From Planctomycetota bacterium (GTDB taxonomy: Bacteria > Planctomycetota > UBA1135 > GCA-002686595), in contig JASLMK010000095.1 in the NCBI GenBank assembly GCA_030746555.1, forward strand, positions 1-62,416: a stretch of 62,416 bases of DNA. The letters are read 5' to 3'. The notes below the pieces were generated by a model. The model was given only the letters and a program-made list of their open reading frames with translations. It made no database searches and was not told the DNA's origin. A program made the translations under genes and the position numbers. Below are positions 33,975 to 41,531 of this stretch, in pieces (the stretch's first letter is position 1; each line of letters begins with the position of its first letter).

Positions 33975-35096
33975 ATGGCCAAGTATCGGATCGCCTGGAT
34001 GCCCGGAGACGGCATCGGCAACGACGTGATGGAAGCCGCCCGGACGGTACTCGACACCATGCAGTTCGACGCCGAGTACCTCCACGGCGACATCGGCTGG
34101 GAGTTCTGGTGCAAGGAAGGTGACGCCCTTCCCCAGCGCACCATCGACCTGCTCGGCGACGTCGACGCGGCCCTGTTCGGCGCGATCACCTCCAAGCCCA
34201 AGGAGGAGGCCCACGCCGAGCTGGCGAGCGAACTCCAGGACAAGGGGCTGACCTACCAGAGCCCGATCGTGCGCCTGCGCCAGACCTTCAACCTCGCCAC
34301 CAACCTGCGGCCGTGCAAGGCCTACCCGGGCAACCCGCTCAACTACCGCGAGGACATCGACCTGGTCGTGTTCCGGGAGAACACCGAGGACCTCTACGTC
34401 GGGGTGGAGTACCACCCGGTTCCCGAGAGCCTCTCCGAGGAGCTCACCAAGCACCCGCGCTGGGCGCGCTTCATCGAGAAGAACGACCTCGAGGACATCG
34501 CCGTCAGCCTGCGCATCAACACCCGCAACGGCTGCCGCAACATCGTCAAGGCGGCCTTCGAGTACGCGAAGCAGTTCGGCTACCCGACCGTGACCGTCGT
34601 CGAGAAACCCAACGTGGTGCGCGAGACCTCGGGCCTGATGGTCCGGACGGCGCGCGAGGTCGCTGCCGAGTACCCCGGCATCGAGCTGTGGGAAACCAAC
34701 ATCGACGCGATGTGCATGTGGCTGGTGAAGAACCCCCAGGACTACGGCGTGCTCGTCGCGAGCAACATGTTCGGCGACATCGTGAGCGACCTCTGCGCCC
34801 AGCTCGTGGGAGGCCTGGGCTTCGCCAGCTCGGGGAACATCGGCGAGAAGCTCGCGGTCTTCGAGCCGACCCACGGATCCGCACCGAAGTATGCGGGCAA
34901 GTACAAGACCAACCCGACCGCCATGCTCCTGACCGCCAAGCTGATGCTCGACTGGCTGGGGGAGACCGAGCAGGCGATGCGCCTGGAGACCGCCGTGGCG
35001 GAGACCATCGCCGCCGGCGAGGTCCGCACCTACGACATGGGCGGCAGCCACTCGACCATCGAGCTGGCGCGCGCCGTGGCCGACCGCCTCGCCTGA
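33975..35096 (+). CDS. Isocitrate/isopropylmalate dehydrogenase family enzyme, probably isocitrate dehydrogenase
   Basis: The 373-residue protein starts YRIAWMPGDGIGNDVM and has VFRENTEDLYVGVEY, the metal-ligand region LVASNMFGDIVSDLCAQLVGG and the cofactor segment FEPTHGSAPKYAGK. The RENTEDLY motif is typical of isocitrate dehydrogenases rather than LeuB. Cofactor choice (NAD or NADP) cannot be settled by eye. It sits between the glycerol genes and a PrpD-family gene, near citrate lyase, consistent with tricarboxylate metabolism. The 122-base gap before it holds no clear promoter. Confidence 0.85.
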   Translation: MAKYRIAWMPGDGIGNDVMEAARTVLDTMQFDAEYLHGDIGWEFWCKEGDALPQRTIDLLGDVDAALFGAITSKPKEEAHAELASELQDKGLTYQSPIVRLRQTFNLATNLRPCKAYPGNPLNYREDIDLVVFRENTEDLYVGVEYHPVPESLSEELTKHPRWARFIEKNDLEDIAVSLRINTRNGCRNIVKAAFEYAKQFGYPTVTVVEKPNVVRETSGLMVRTAREVAAEYPGIELWETNIDAMCMWLVKNPQDYGVLVASNMFGDIVSDLCAQLVGGLGFASSGNIGEKLAVFEPTHGSAPKYAGKYKTNPTAMLLTAKLMLDWLGETEQAMRLETAVAETIAAGEVRTYDMGGSHSTIELARAVADRLA

Positions 35097-35127
35097 TCCC
35101 CCGCAGCCCCCGCTCCTTCAGACTCCG

Positions 35128-36498
35128 ATGCCCACCGTCAGCCAAGAGTTCGCCGAGTTCTCCACCTCCGTCCGCTACGGCGACCTGTCCGAGGAGGTCG
35201 TCGCCGCCGTGCGCCGGTTCGTCTACGACAGCGTCGGCTGCGCCTTCGGCGGCGTGCGCACCCACGACTACTCCATCGCGGACAAGGTCGACCGCGCCCT
35301 CGGCGGCGAGCCCCAGTGCACGATCATCGGCTCGGAGCGCAAGGCGAACGTGCTCTCGGGAGCGTTCCTCAACGCCCTCGCCGTGCGGGCGCTCGACTAC
35401 AACGACATCTACTGGAAGCAGGACCCCAGCCACCCCTCCGACATCATCCCCGGCGTCTGGGCCTGCGGGGAGCTGGTCGACGCGAGCGGAGAGGACGTGG
35501 TGAGCGCCATCGTGCTCGCCTACGAGCTCGAGATGCGCCTGTGCGAGGCCGCCTTCCCCGGCATCCGCGAGCGCGGCTGGCACCACGCGACCCTGACCGC
35601 CTTCGCCGCGGCGGCGGCCTGCGCGCGCGTGATGGGGCTCACCGCGGAGCAGACGGCCCACGCCATCGGAATCGCCGGCTCGCGCCACGCGACCTTGGGG
35701 TGCGTGACCGCCGGCAAGCTGACGATGATGAAGAACACCGTCGACCCGATGGCGACCCAGGCCGGCGCCTGGGCAGCGCTGCTCGCCGCCGAGGGCTACG
35801 AGGGACCCGAGCACGTGTTCTGCGGCAAGGAAGGGCTCTCCGACGCCTACGGGCCGGAGTGGAAGCTCGAGATCCTGACCGAGGGGCTCGGCGAGAGCTG
35901 GCGCATCCTCGAGTGCGGGATGAAGGCCTTCCCGACCGAGGCCCTCACCCACGCCCCGATCTCGTGCGTGCTCGAGATCGCCGCGGAGAACGACATCTCC
36001 GCCGAGGACGTGGGGGAGGTGCGCATCCAGACCCTGGTCAAGGCCGCCGACATCCTCTCCGATCCCTCGAAGTACGATCCGCGCACGCGGGAGACCGCGG
36101 ACCACTCCCTGCCCTACTGCATCGCGGCGGCCCTGGCCCACGGGCGCGTCACGCCGGACCTCTTCGACGAGGAGGCGATCATGGACCCGCGCGTGCGGAT
36201 GAGCCTGGAGAAGATCAAGGTCTCGGCGAACATGGAGTTCGAGGCCGCCTTCCCAAAGATCCAGCGCTGCCACGTGGCCCTCGACACGACCGACGGCCGC
36301 TCCTTCGAGAAGCAGATCGACTTCCCCATCGGGGATCCGCGCAAGCCGATGAGCGCCGAGCAGATGGACTCCAAGTTCACGGCCCTGTGCGGGGAAGAGG
36401 TCGGCGAGGACCGCCGCACCGCGATCCGCGCCGCCATCGAGTGCATCGGCGAGGTCTCCGCGCGGGAGTTCATGGGCACCCTGGCTGTCCCGATCTGA
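35128..36498 (+). CDS. MmgE/PrpD family dehydratase or decarboxylase
   Basis: The family includes 2-methylcitrate dehydratase (PrpD) and cis-aconitate decarboxylase. The 456-residue protein has the family's N-terminal helical pattern (VRRFVYDSVGCAFGG), SGAFLNALAVRALDYND, WHHATLTAFAAAAACARVMGL and TEALTHAPISCVLE. It begins 31 bases after the dehydrogenase gene and is likely cotranscribed. A role in methylcitrate metabolism would suit an organism handling propionyl-CoA, but prpB and prpC are not here, and propionyl-CoA carboxylase genes lie at 58-62 kb. Confidence 0.87.
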   Translation: MPTVSQEFAEFSTSVRYGDLSEEVVAAVRRFVYDSVGCAFGGVRTHDYSIADKVDRALGGEPQCTIIGSERKANVLSGAFLNALAVRALDYNDIYWKQDPSHPSDIIPGVWACGELVDASGEDVVSAIVLAYELEMRLCEAAFPGIRERGWHHATLTAFAAAAACARVMGLTAEQTAHAIGIAGSRHATLGCVTAGKLTMMKNTVDPMATQAGAWAALLAAEGYEGPEHVFCGKEGLSDAYGPEWKLEILTEGLGESWRILECGMKAFPTEALTHAPISCVLEIAAENDISAEDVGEVRIQTLVKAADILSDPSKYDPRTRETADHSLPYCIAAALAHGRVTPDLFDEEAIMDPRVRMSLEKIKVSANMEFEAAFPKIQRCHVALDTTDGRSFEKQIDFPIGDPRKPMSAEQMDSKFTALCGEEVGEDRRTAIRAAIECIGEVSAREFMGTLAVPI

Positions 36499-36503
36499 GC
36501 CCG

Positions 36504-37328
36504 ATGGGCGGGGGAGAGACGGCTCGCGACGGCGCGCCCGCCGCCTTCCAGCAGCCCGCCCTGTCGGTGCGCGGATTCGCCCGCAACTACGGGGAGACCG
36601 TGGCCGTCGCCGACCTCTCCTTCGAGGTCGGCGCGGGGGAGATCCTCGGTCTCGTCGGCCCCAACGGCGCCGGGAAGACGACGACCCTGCGCTCGATCGC
36701 CGGTGTGCTGCCCATGCAGGCGGGCACGGTCGAGGTGGCCGGTCACGACATCGCTCGCGCCGAGGTCGCCGCCAAGCAGGCCCTGGCCTGGGTCCCCGAC
36801 GAGCCGCGGCCCTTCGACGTCCTGACCGTCGAGGAGCACCTGGAGTTCACGGCGGCCCTGTACGGCCTTGGCGAGTGGCGCGGGCGGGCGGACGAGTTGA
36901 TCGAGCGCTTCGAGCTCACCGAGAAGCGCGGCGTCGTGGGGGCGGAGCTCTCGCGCGGCATGCGCCAGAAGCTGGCCTGCTGCTGCGCCTGGCTCTCGCG
37001 GCCTCAGGTGCTCCTGATGGATGAGCCGCTCTCGGGCCTCGATCCGCGGGGGATCCGCGCGGCGAAGCGGGCCATCGCCGAGCTCGCCGCATCCGGCACG
37101 GCGGTCGTCCTCTCCTCCCACCTGCTGGACTTGATCGAGGAGTTGGCCGGGAGGCTGTTGATCCTCGACCGCGGGCGCGGCCTGTTCCTGGGAAGCCTGC
37201 GCGAGGCACGCGAACGGGTCACGGACGGGGCCCACGCCAGTCTGGAGGAGGTGTTCCTGTCGATCACCGGCGAGGGGAGCGCGCCCTCCGCGTCGACCGA
37301 CGGCGGGCTCGACGGGGCAGGCGAGTGA
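36504..37328 (+). CDS. ABC transporter ATP-binding protein
   Basis: The 274-residue protein has Walker A GLVGPNGAGKTTT, a Q loop region, signature ELSRGMRQKLACC, Walker B VLLMDEPLSGLDP and the switch His (LSSHLLD). It resembles the ATPases of CcmA/ABC-2 exporters. It starts five bases after the PrpD-family gene and overlaps the permease gene by four bases (GTGA). The substrate is unknown. Confidence 0.93.
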   Translation: MGGGETARDGAPAAFQQPALSVRGFARNYGETVAVADLSFEVGAGEILGLVGPNGAGKTTTLRSIAGVLPMQAGTVEVAGHDIARAEVAAKQALAWVPDEPRPFDVLTVEEHLEFTAALYGLGEWRGRADELIERFELTEKRGVVGAELSRGMRQKLACCCAWLSRPQVLLMDEPLSGLDPRGIRAAKRAIAELAASGTAVVLSSHLLDLIEELAGRLLILDRGRGLFLGSLREARERVTDGAHASLEEVFLSITGEGSAPSASTDGGLDGAGE

Positions 37329-39022
37329 TCCTGGGCCACCAGGGCCTGCGGCAGCTGGCGCGCCTCAAGCTCCGAGGCTTCCTGCGGCGTCAGGCGCGCA
37401 GGCTGCGGACGCCCTCGGGAATCCTCTTCGCCCTGCTGGGTCTGGTCCTGATGGCCGCCTGGCTCGTGGCGATCCTCCTCAATCGAGAAGTGGGGGCCGG
37501 CTTCGCGCCCGCGCGGGGGCCGGTTTCCGTGGTGGCTGTCGAGGCCTGCCTGGCGGCCTTCACCCTCATGATCCTCTCCAGCGCCCCGAACATGAGGGGC
37601 ATCGCTCTGGCGCCCAACGAGCTCGAGACCCTCTTCTCGGCCCCCGTCTCGCGAGGCGACCTCGTGCGCCACCGCCTACAGGTGGACCTCGGTCGCTCCC
37701 TCTTCGGCGCTGTGGTCTTCTCGGTCCTGGCGGTCAGCCGCCTTCCGAACCCGATGTTCGGATTCGCCGGCACCCTCCTGGCCCTGATCACCCTCTCGGT
37801 CCTGCGCCAGCTCGCCGCGCTGGCCCTGTGCGGGGTGCGCGGGCGCCTCTCGGTCTTCCTGGGCGGGCGGGCGATCGGCCTGTTCCAGGCCGCGTTGGGG
37901 ATCGCGCTCTGGCTGGGCCTGATGATGGTGCTCTTCGGGGACACCTTCTTCCTGCCCGAGCAGAGCCCCGCCATCCGCTCGGGCTTGTCGCGCATTCTCG
38001 AGGAGCCGCTCGTGGTCGCGTTGGTGGCGCCTTGGCGGCCGTGGGCAGGGATGATGGTCGCCGACACCGCGCAGGAGTTCCTGACTTGGGCCCTCCCCTG
38101 TGCGCTGTTCGTACCGGTGCTCTACGAGGTCACGGCGAGGCTGCGGGTGGACTACCGCGAGGATTCGATCCGGACCGCGGGAGTGATCGAGCGCCGCCTC
38201 TCGCGCCTGAGGTCCTCCGGCCCCCTGGGGAGCGGCGAGGCCACCAGCGCCCTCGCCGCCCGGCGCATCCCCTGGATCTTCGGGCGCGGCCCGGCGCGGG
38301 CGGTCGTCTGGATCCGCTGCGCCGAGATCGCTCGCCGGGCGCGAGGCACGCTGCTGCGCTCCTCGATGGTCCTCGGCCTGGTCTGTGTCGCGGCGGGCTA
38401 CGTGGCTCCCGTGGAGGAAGCCGGCGCCCTCGGCGGGCACCTCATCGTGGCTTGGGTCGGTGTGGTCTACCTCGGCGCGGGGATGCGCTTCGACTTCCGC
38501 GCGGACTTCGATCGCATGGAGCGCATCAAGGCCTGGCCGGTCGCGCCTGCCCGCCTGTTCTGCGCCACCGTCCTGCCGGGCGTCGGGGCCATGAGCCTGC
38601 TCATCGCCGCGGCGATCGGCCTGCGCGTGGCGTTCGTGGGCGCGGGCCACCCTGCCCTGGCGCTCGTACTGGCCACCCTGCCGGCCTGCGCCGTCGCATG
38701 GGTCGCCGTGGACAACATCGTCTTCCTCTACGCGCCGGTGCGCTACGTCCCGGGCCAGGACGGAGCCTTGCACCACGTCGGGCGGGCGATGACGCTGATG
38801 TGCGTGCGCATGGCGCTGCTCGCGGTCACCCTCGCCCTGGTGGCCCTCGCCTCGACAGCGGTCTACCTCGCCGCTGGAGCGGGCGCGGGGCTTGGGGAGG
38901 GCGCCGCGCGGGCCTGGGCCATCGCCGCGGGGGTCGTCGCCCTGCTCTGCGTGGACGCCGGGCTCGTGTGGATCGGAGGGCGGTCTGTGCGGCGCTTCGA
39001 CGTGGCGCGGTCCCTCTCCTGA
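37325..39022 (+). CDS. ABC exporter permease, large multi-spanning
   Basis: The 565-residue hydrophobic protein has at least ten predicted membrane helices. An N-terminal amphipathic stretch (LRQLARLKLRGFLRRQARRL) precedes the first helix. ELETLFSAPVSRGDLV resembles ABC-2-type permeases, where this cytoplasmic loop contacts the ATPase. It is translationally coupled to the ATPase gene. No substrate clue is visible. It converges on the IMPase gene with three bases between the stops. Confidence 0.8.
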   Translation: MILGHQGLRQLARLKLRGFLRRQARRLRTPSGILFALLGLVLMAAWLVAILLNREVGAGFAPARGPVSVVAVEACLAAFTLMILSSAPNMRGIALAPNELETLFSAPVSRGDLVRHRLQVDLGRSLFGAVVFSVLAVSRLPNPMFGFAGTLLALITLSVLRQLAALALCGVRGRLSVFLGGRAIGLFQAALGIALWLGLMMVLFGDTFFLPEQSPAIRSGLSRILEEPLVVALVAPWRPWAGMMVADTAQEFLTWALPCALFVPVLYEVTARLRVDYREDSIRTAGVIERRLSRLRSSGPLGSGEATSALAARRIPWIFGRGPARAVVWIRCAEIARRARGTLLRSSMVLGLVCVAAGYVAPVEEAGALGGHLIVAWVGVVYLGAGMRFDFRADFDRMERIKAWPVAPARLFCATVLPGVGAMSLLIAAAIGLRVAFVGAGHPALALVLATLPACAVAWVAVDNIVFLYAPVRYVPGQDGALHHVGRAMTLMCVRMALLAVTLALVALASTAVYLAAGAGAGLGEGAARAWAIAAGVVALLCVDAGLVWIGGRSVRRFDVARSLS

Positions 39023-39030
39023 GCCTCAGG
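39018..39030. other. Inverted repeat spanning convergent stop codons
   Basis: CCTGA-GCC-TCAGG contains the permease stop TGA and, as TCA, the stop of the IMPase gene on the opposite strand. It is a small version of the palindrome at 22610-22625. Confidence 0.3.
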
Positions 39031-40081
39031 GATCCGTGGCGTGCAGCTCCACCCACGCCGCGCTGAGGTGCGGCTGGAGGCGCGCGCGAGTCGCGTCGTT
39101 GGCGAAGCCCACGAAGGAGACCGGCGTCGTCGTGTCGAGGTCGAAGTCCAGCTCGCCTCCATCGGCTCCCACGACGGCGCAGCCCGCCTCGCGGGCGATG
39201 AGGATCGCTCCGGCGCAATCGTAGGGGCGGGAACTGGTGCACTCGGCGGGCACGCGCGACAGCAGGGCGCCGCGCAAGTCCGCGATGATGCGGTAGGTCC
39301 CCAGGACCAGCAGGGCAAGCTGGCCGCCGTTGGAGATGTACTGGTCGTCGTAGCAGTGGCGCACGTCGGCGCCCTCGGCGTCGGCGACGCGCTCGAAGAA
39401 CGCGGCCGCGAGGGAGGCGACGAGGGGGCGCATGGCGTGGCTGAAGCAGAAGAACGGGAAGTAGCCGTGGTCGGGGCGGTCGTCCGTGTCGCAGGCGAGG
39501 TCGCACTCCTCCAGCAGAGCGCCGTCGGTGGCCGAGCGGTGTTCGAGGCGTGCGCCGGCGCCGCGGCGCGCCGCCAGCCGACGCCAGGACGAGGCCCGGG
39601 AGGTGGGGAGCTCGGCGAGGACCCCGACGGTCACGTCCGAGAGGCGCGGCTGGGCCGCACCGGGGGGGCACAGGGCGATCACCGTCCACGCCGAGCGCAG
39701 GTCGGCCATCAGGTTGCGGGTTCCGTCCACCGGGTCGACGAGGATGCGCGGACCCCCGTGGTCGAAGCCGTCCAGGGCGACGCTCTCGCCGCCGAGGGGA
39801 GCGGGGCCGCGGTGGCGCCAGCCAGCGTCCTCGGTCAAGAGCGAGAGCGGTCCTGCGCGGGCGCACTCTTCGAGCCACGCCGTCAGGACCTGCTCGGTGG
39901 GGACGTCGAGGCCGTAGGTCACGTCCCCGGCGCCCTCGCCCACGGGGCGATCGACGGCGCTGAGGGCTCCGTCGGCCAGGGCCGCGCTCATCGCGTCCGT
40001 GGCGGCGACCCGGATGCGGTCGCACAGTTCGGCGAGGCGCCCCTCCCAGGGATCGTGGTCGTGGTCGCGCACCGAGCCCAC
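39026..40081 (-). CDS. Inositol monophosphatase family protein
   Basis: The 351-residue protein carries the metal-site motifs of the family: SLLTEDAGW (acidic motif 1), ILVDPVDGTRNLM (DPxDGTxN) and PYDCAGAILIAREAG, where the usual Trp of WDxAAG is replaced by Pro-Tyr. The family dephosphorylates inositol phosphates, fructose-1,6-bisphosphate or PAP; the substrate is unclear. The enzyme is longer than the usual 260 residues, with an insert around residues 150-230. GTG 40081 begins 7 bases after the DUF2203 stop; GTG 40072 is an equal alternative. Confidence 0.82.
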   Translation of the reverse strand: MGSVRDHDHDPWEGRLAELCDRIRVAATDAMSAALADGALSAVDRPVGEGAGDVTYGLDVPTEQVLTAWLEECARAGPLSLLTEDAGWRHRGPAPLGGESVALDGFDHGGPRILVDPVDGTRNLMADLRSAWTVIALCPPGAAQPRLSDVTVGVLAELPTSRASSWRRLAARRGAGARLEHRSATDGALLEECDLACDTDDRPDHGYFPFFCFSHAMRPLVASLAAAFFERVADAEGADVRHCYDDQYISNGGQLALLVLGTYRIIADLRGALLSRVPAECTSSRPYDCAGAILIAREAGCAVVGADGGELDFDLDTTTPVSFVGFANDATRARLQPHLSAAWVELHATDP

Positions 40082-40088
40082 TGCCCGC

Positions 40089-40499
40089 CTACACGCTCTG
40101 GCGCCCGGCGAAGCCCTCGTCGATGTGGTGCCAGTCGCGGATCTCCTCTTCCCCGCGCTTCCAGCACCAGCAGACCAGGACCCCCTCATGGACGCCGTAG
40201 AAGTCGACCAGGGTCGGCTCGAAGCCCTTCAGCGCGCCTCCCAGCTCGGCGATGCGGCCGGCGCAGGCCTCGAACTCCGCCTCGGCGGCCTTCATCTCCC
40301 CGAGGTGGTGCTCCAGTTCCGTCCGGTCGGGGTTGTCGGGCTCCTTCAACCCCGGTCCCCAGATCATCTCCAGGGCGTTGATGCGGATCTTGATCTCCTT
40401 GAGGCGCCCGCGGATCCCGTCCATCTCGCACAGCACCTCCTCGACCTGCCCCAAGAGCTGGTTCGCCTCGTGCAACTCGAAGACGCGGGGGCCGGGCAT
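40089..40499 (-). CDS. DUF2203 family protein
   Basis: The 136-residue protein matches DUF2203: an N-terminal FELHEANQLLGQVEEVL helix, a coiled-coil middle, and the conserved end VLVCWCWKRGEEEIRDWHHIDEGFAGRQ (seen in parts at 104-134). The function of the family is unknown. ATG 40499 starts right before the conserved part. It probably shares a transcript with the IMPase gene and diverges from trxB. Confidence 0.85.
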   Translation of the reverse strand: MPGPRVFELHEANQLLGQVEEVLCEMDGIRGRLKEIKIRINALEMIWGPGLKEPDNPDRTELEHHLGEMKAAEAEFEACAGRIAELGGALKGFEPTLVDFYGVHEGVLVCWCWKRGEEEIRDWHHIDEGFAGRQSV

Positions 40500-40582
40500 G
40501 GTGGCTGGCTCAGCCTCGCCGGGGCGGACCTCGGCAGGCGATGGGCGCGATTGAACCATCGCGGCGGGCAGGGCGGCAAGGG

Positions 40583-40588
40583 TATCCT
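40583..40588 (+). promoter_or_regulatory. Putative -10 box of trxB
   Basis: TATCCT is followed by nine bases and the ATG. A transcript would start within a few bases of the ATG, so the mRNA would be leaderless or nearly so. No Shine-Dalgarno is visible between them. TTGAAC at 40551 is too far away for a normal -35. Confidence 0.4.
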
Positions 40589-40597
40589 GCCGCCACC

Positions 40598-41521
40598 ATG
40601 AGCGACGCGCACGAGGTGATCATCATCGGTTCGGGTCCGGCGGGCTACACGGCGGCGATCTACGCCGCGCGGGCCAACCTGAAACCCGTCCTGTTCCAGG
40701 GCATGCAGCCCGGCGGCCAGCTGACCATCACGACCGACGTCGAGAACTACCCCGGCTACCCGCAAGGGGTGATGGGGCCCCAGATGATGGAGGACTTCAA
40801 GGACCAGGCAGAGCGCTTCGGGACCGAGATCCGCTTCGAGCAGGTGACGAAGGTGGACCTGTCGGAGCGTCCGTTCACCGTCGAGACCGACTTCGACTCC
40901 TTCCGCGCCCGGGCCCTGATTGTCTGCACCGGGGCGAGCGCGAAGCTGCTCGGCCTGGAGAGCGAGACCCGCCTCATGGGCCGCGGCGTGTCGGCCTGCG
41001 CCACTTGCGACGGAGCCTTCTACAAGGACAAGGAGGTGATCGTCGTCGGCGGCGGCGACACGGCCATGGAGGAGGGCGTGTTCCTGACGCGCTTTGCTTC
41101 GAAGGTGACCATCGTCCACCGGCGAGAGGGCCTGCGCGCCTCCCAGATCATGCTCGAGCGCGCGCGCGCCAACGAGCGCATCGATTGGGCCCTCAATCGG
41201 ACCGTGAAGGAGATCCACGCCAACGAAGCGGGCAGCGTGCGGAGCGTGACCCTGGTCGATCCCCGCAGCGACGAGGAGTCCGAGCTCGACTGCGACGGCG
41301 TCTTCATCGCCATCGGACACCAGCCCAACAGCGAGCTGTTCGCCGGGGCCCTGGAGATGGACGACGTCGGCTACCTGCGCGTGCACGAGGGCACCAAGAC
41401 CTCGGTCGAGGGCGTCTTCGCGGCGGGAGACGTCGCGGACAGCGTCTACCGCCAGGCCGTCACGGCGGCGGGCACCGGCTGCATGGCCGCCATCGACGCC
41501 GAGCGCTGGCTGGAGTCCTGA
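40598..41521 (+). CDS. trxB: Thioredoxin reductase
   Basis: The enzyme uses NADPH and FAD to reduce thioredoxin. The 307-residue protein has the FAD site VIIIGSGPAGYTAAIYAARA, the GGQL segment, the redox pair CATC at 134-137, the NADPH site VVGGGDTAMEEG followed by VHRREGLRAS, and the C-terminal FAD contact GVFAAGDVAD with QAVTAAGTGCMAA. Length is typical. It converges on the pilus gene at 41532 with ten bases between stops. Confidence 0.96.
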   Translation: MSDAHEVIIIGSGPAGYTAAIYAARANLKPVLFQGMQPGGQLTITTDVENYPGYPQGVMGPQMMEDFKDQAERFGTEIRFEQVTKVDLSERPFTVETDFDSFRARALIVCTGASAKLLGLESETRLMGRGVSACATCDGAFYKDKEVIVVGGGDTAMEEGVFLTRFASKVTIVHRREGLRASQIMLERARANERIDWALNRTVKEIHANEAGSVRSVTLVDPRSDEESELDCDGVFIAIGHQPNSELFAGALEMDDVGYLRVHEGTKTSVEGVFAAGDVADSVYRQAVTAAGTGCMAAIDAERWLES

Positions 41522-41531
41522 CCCGTTCCGC

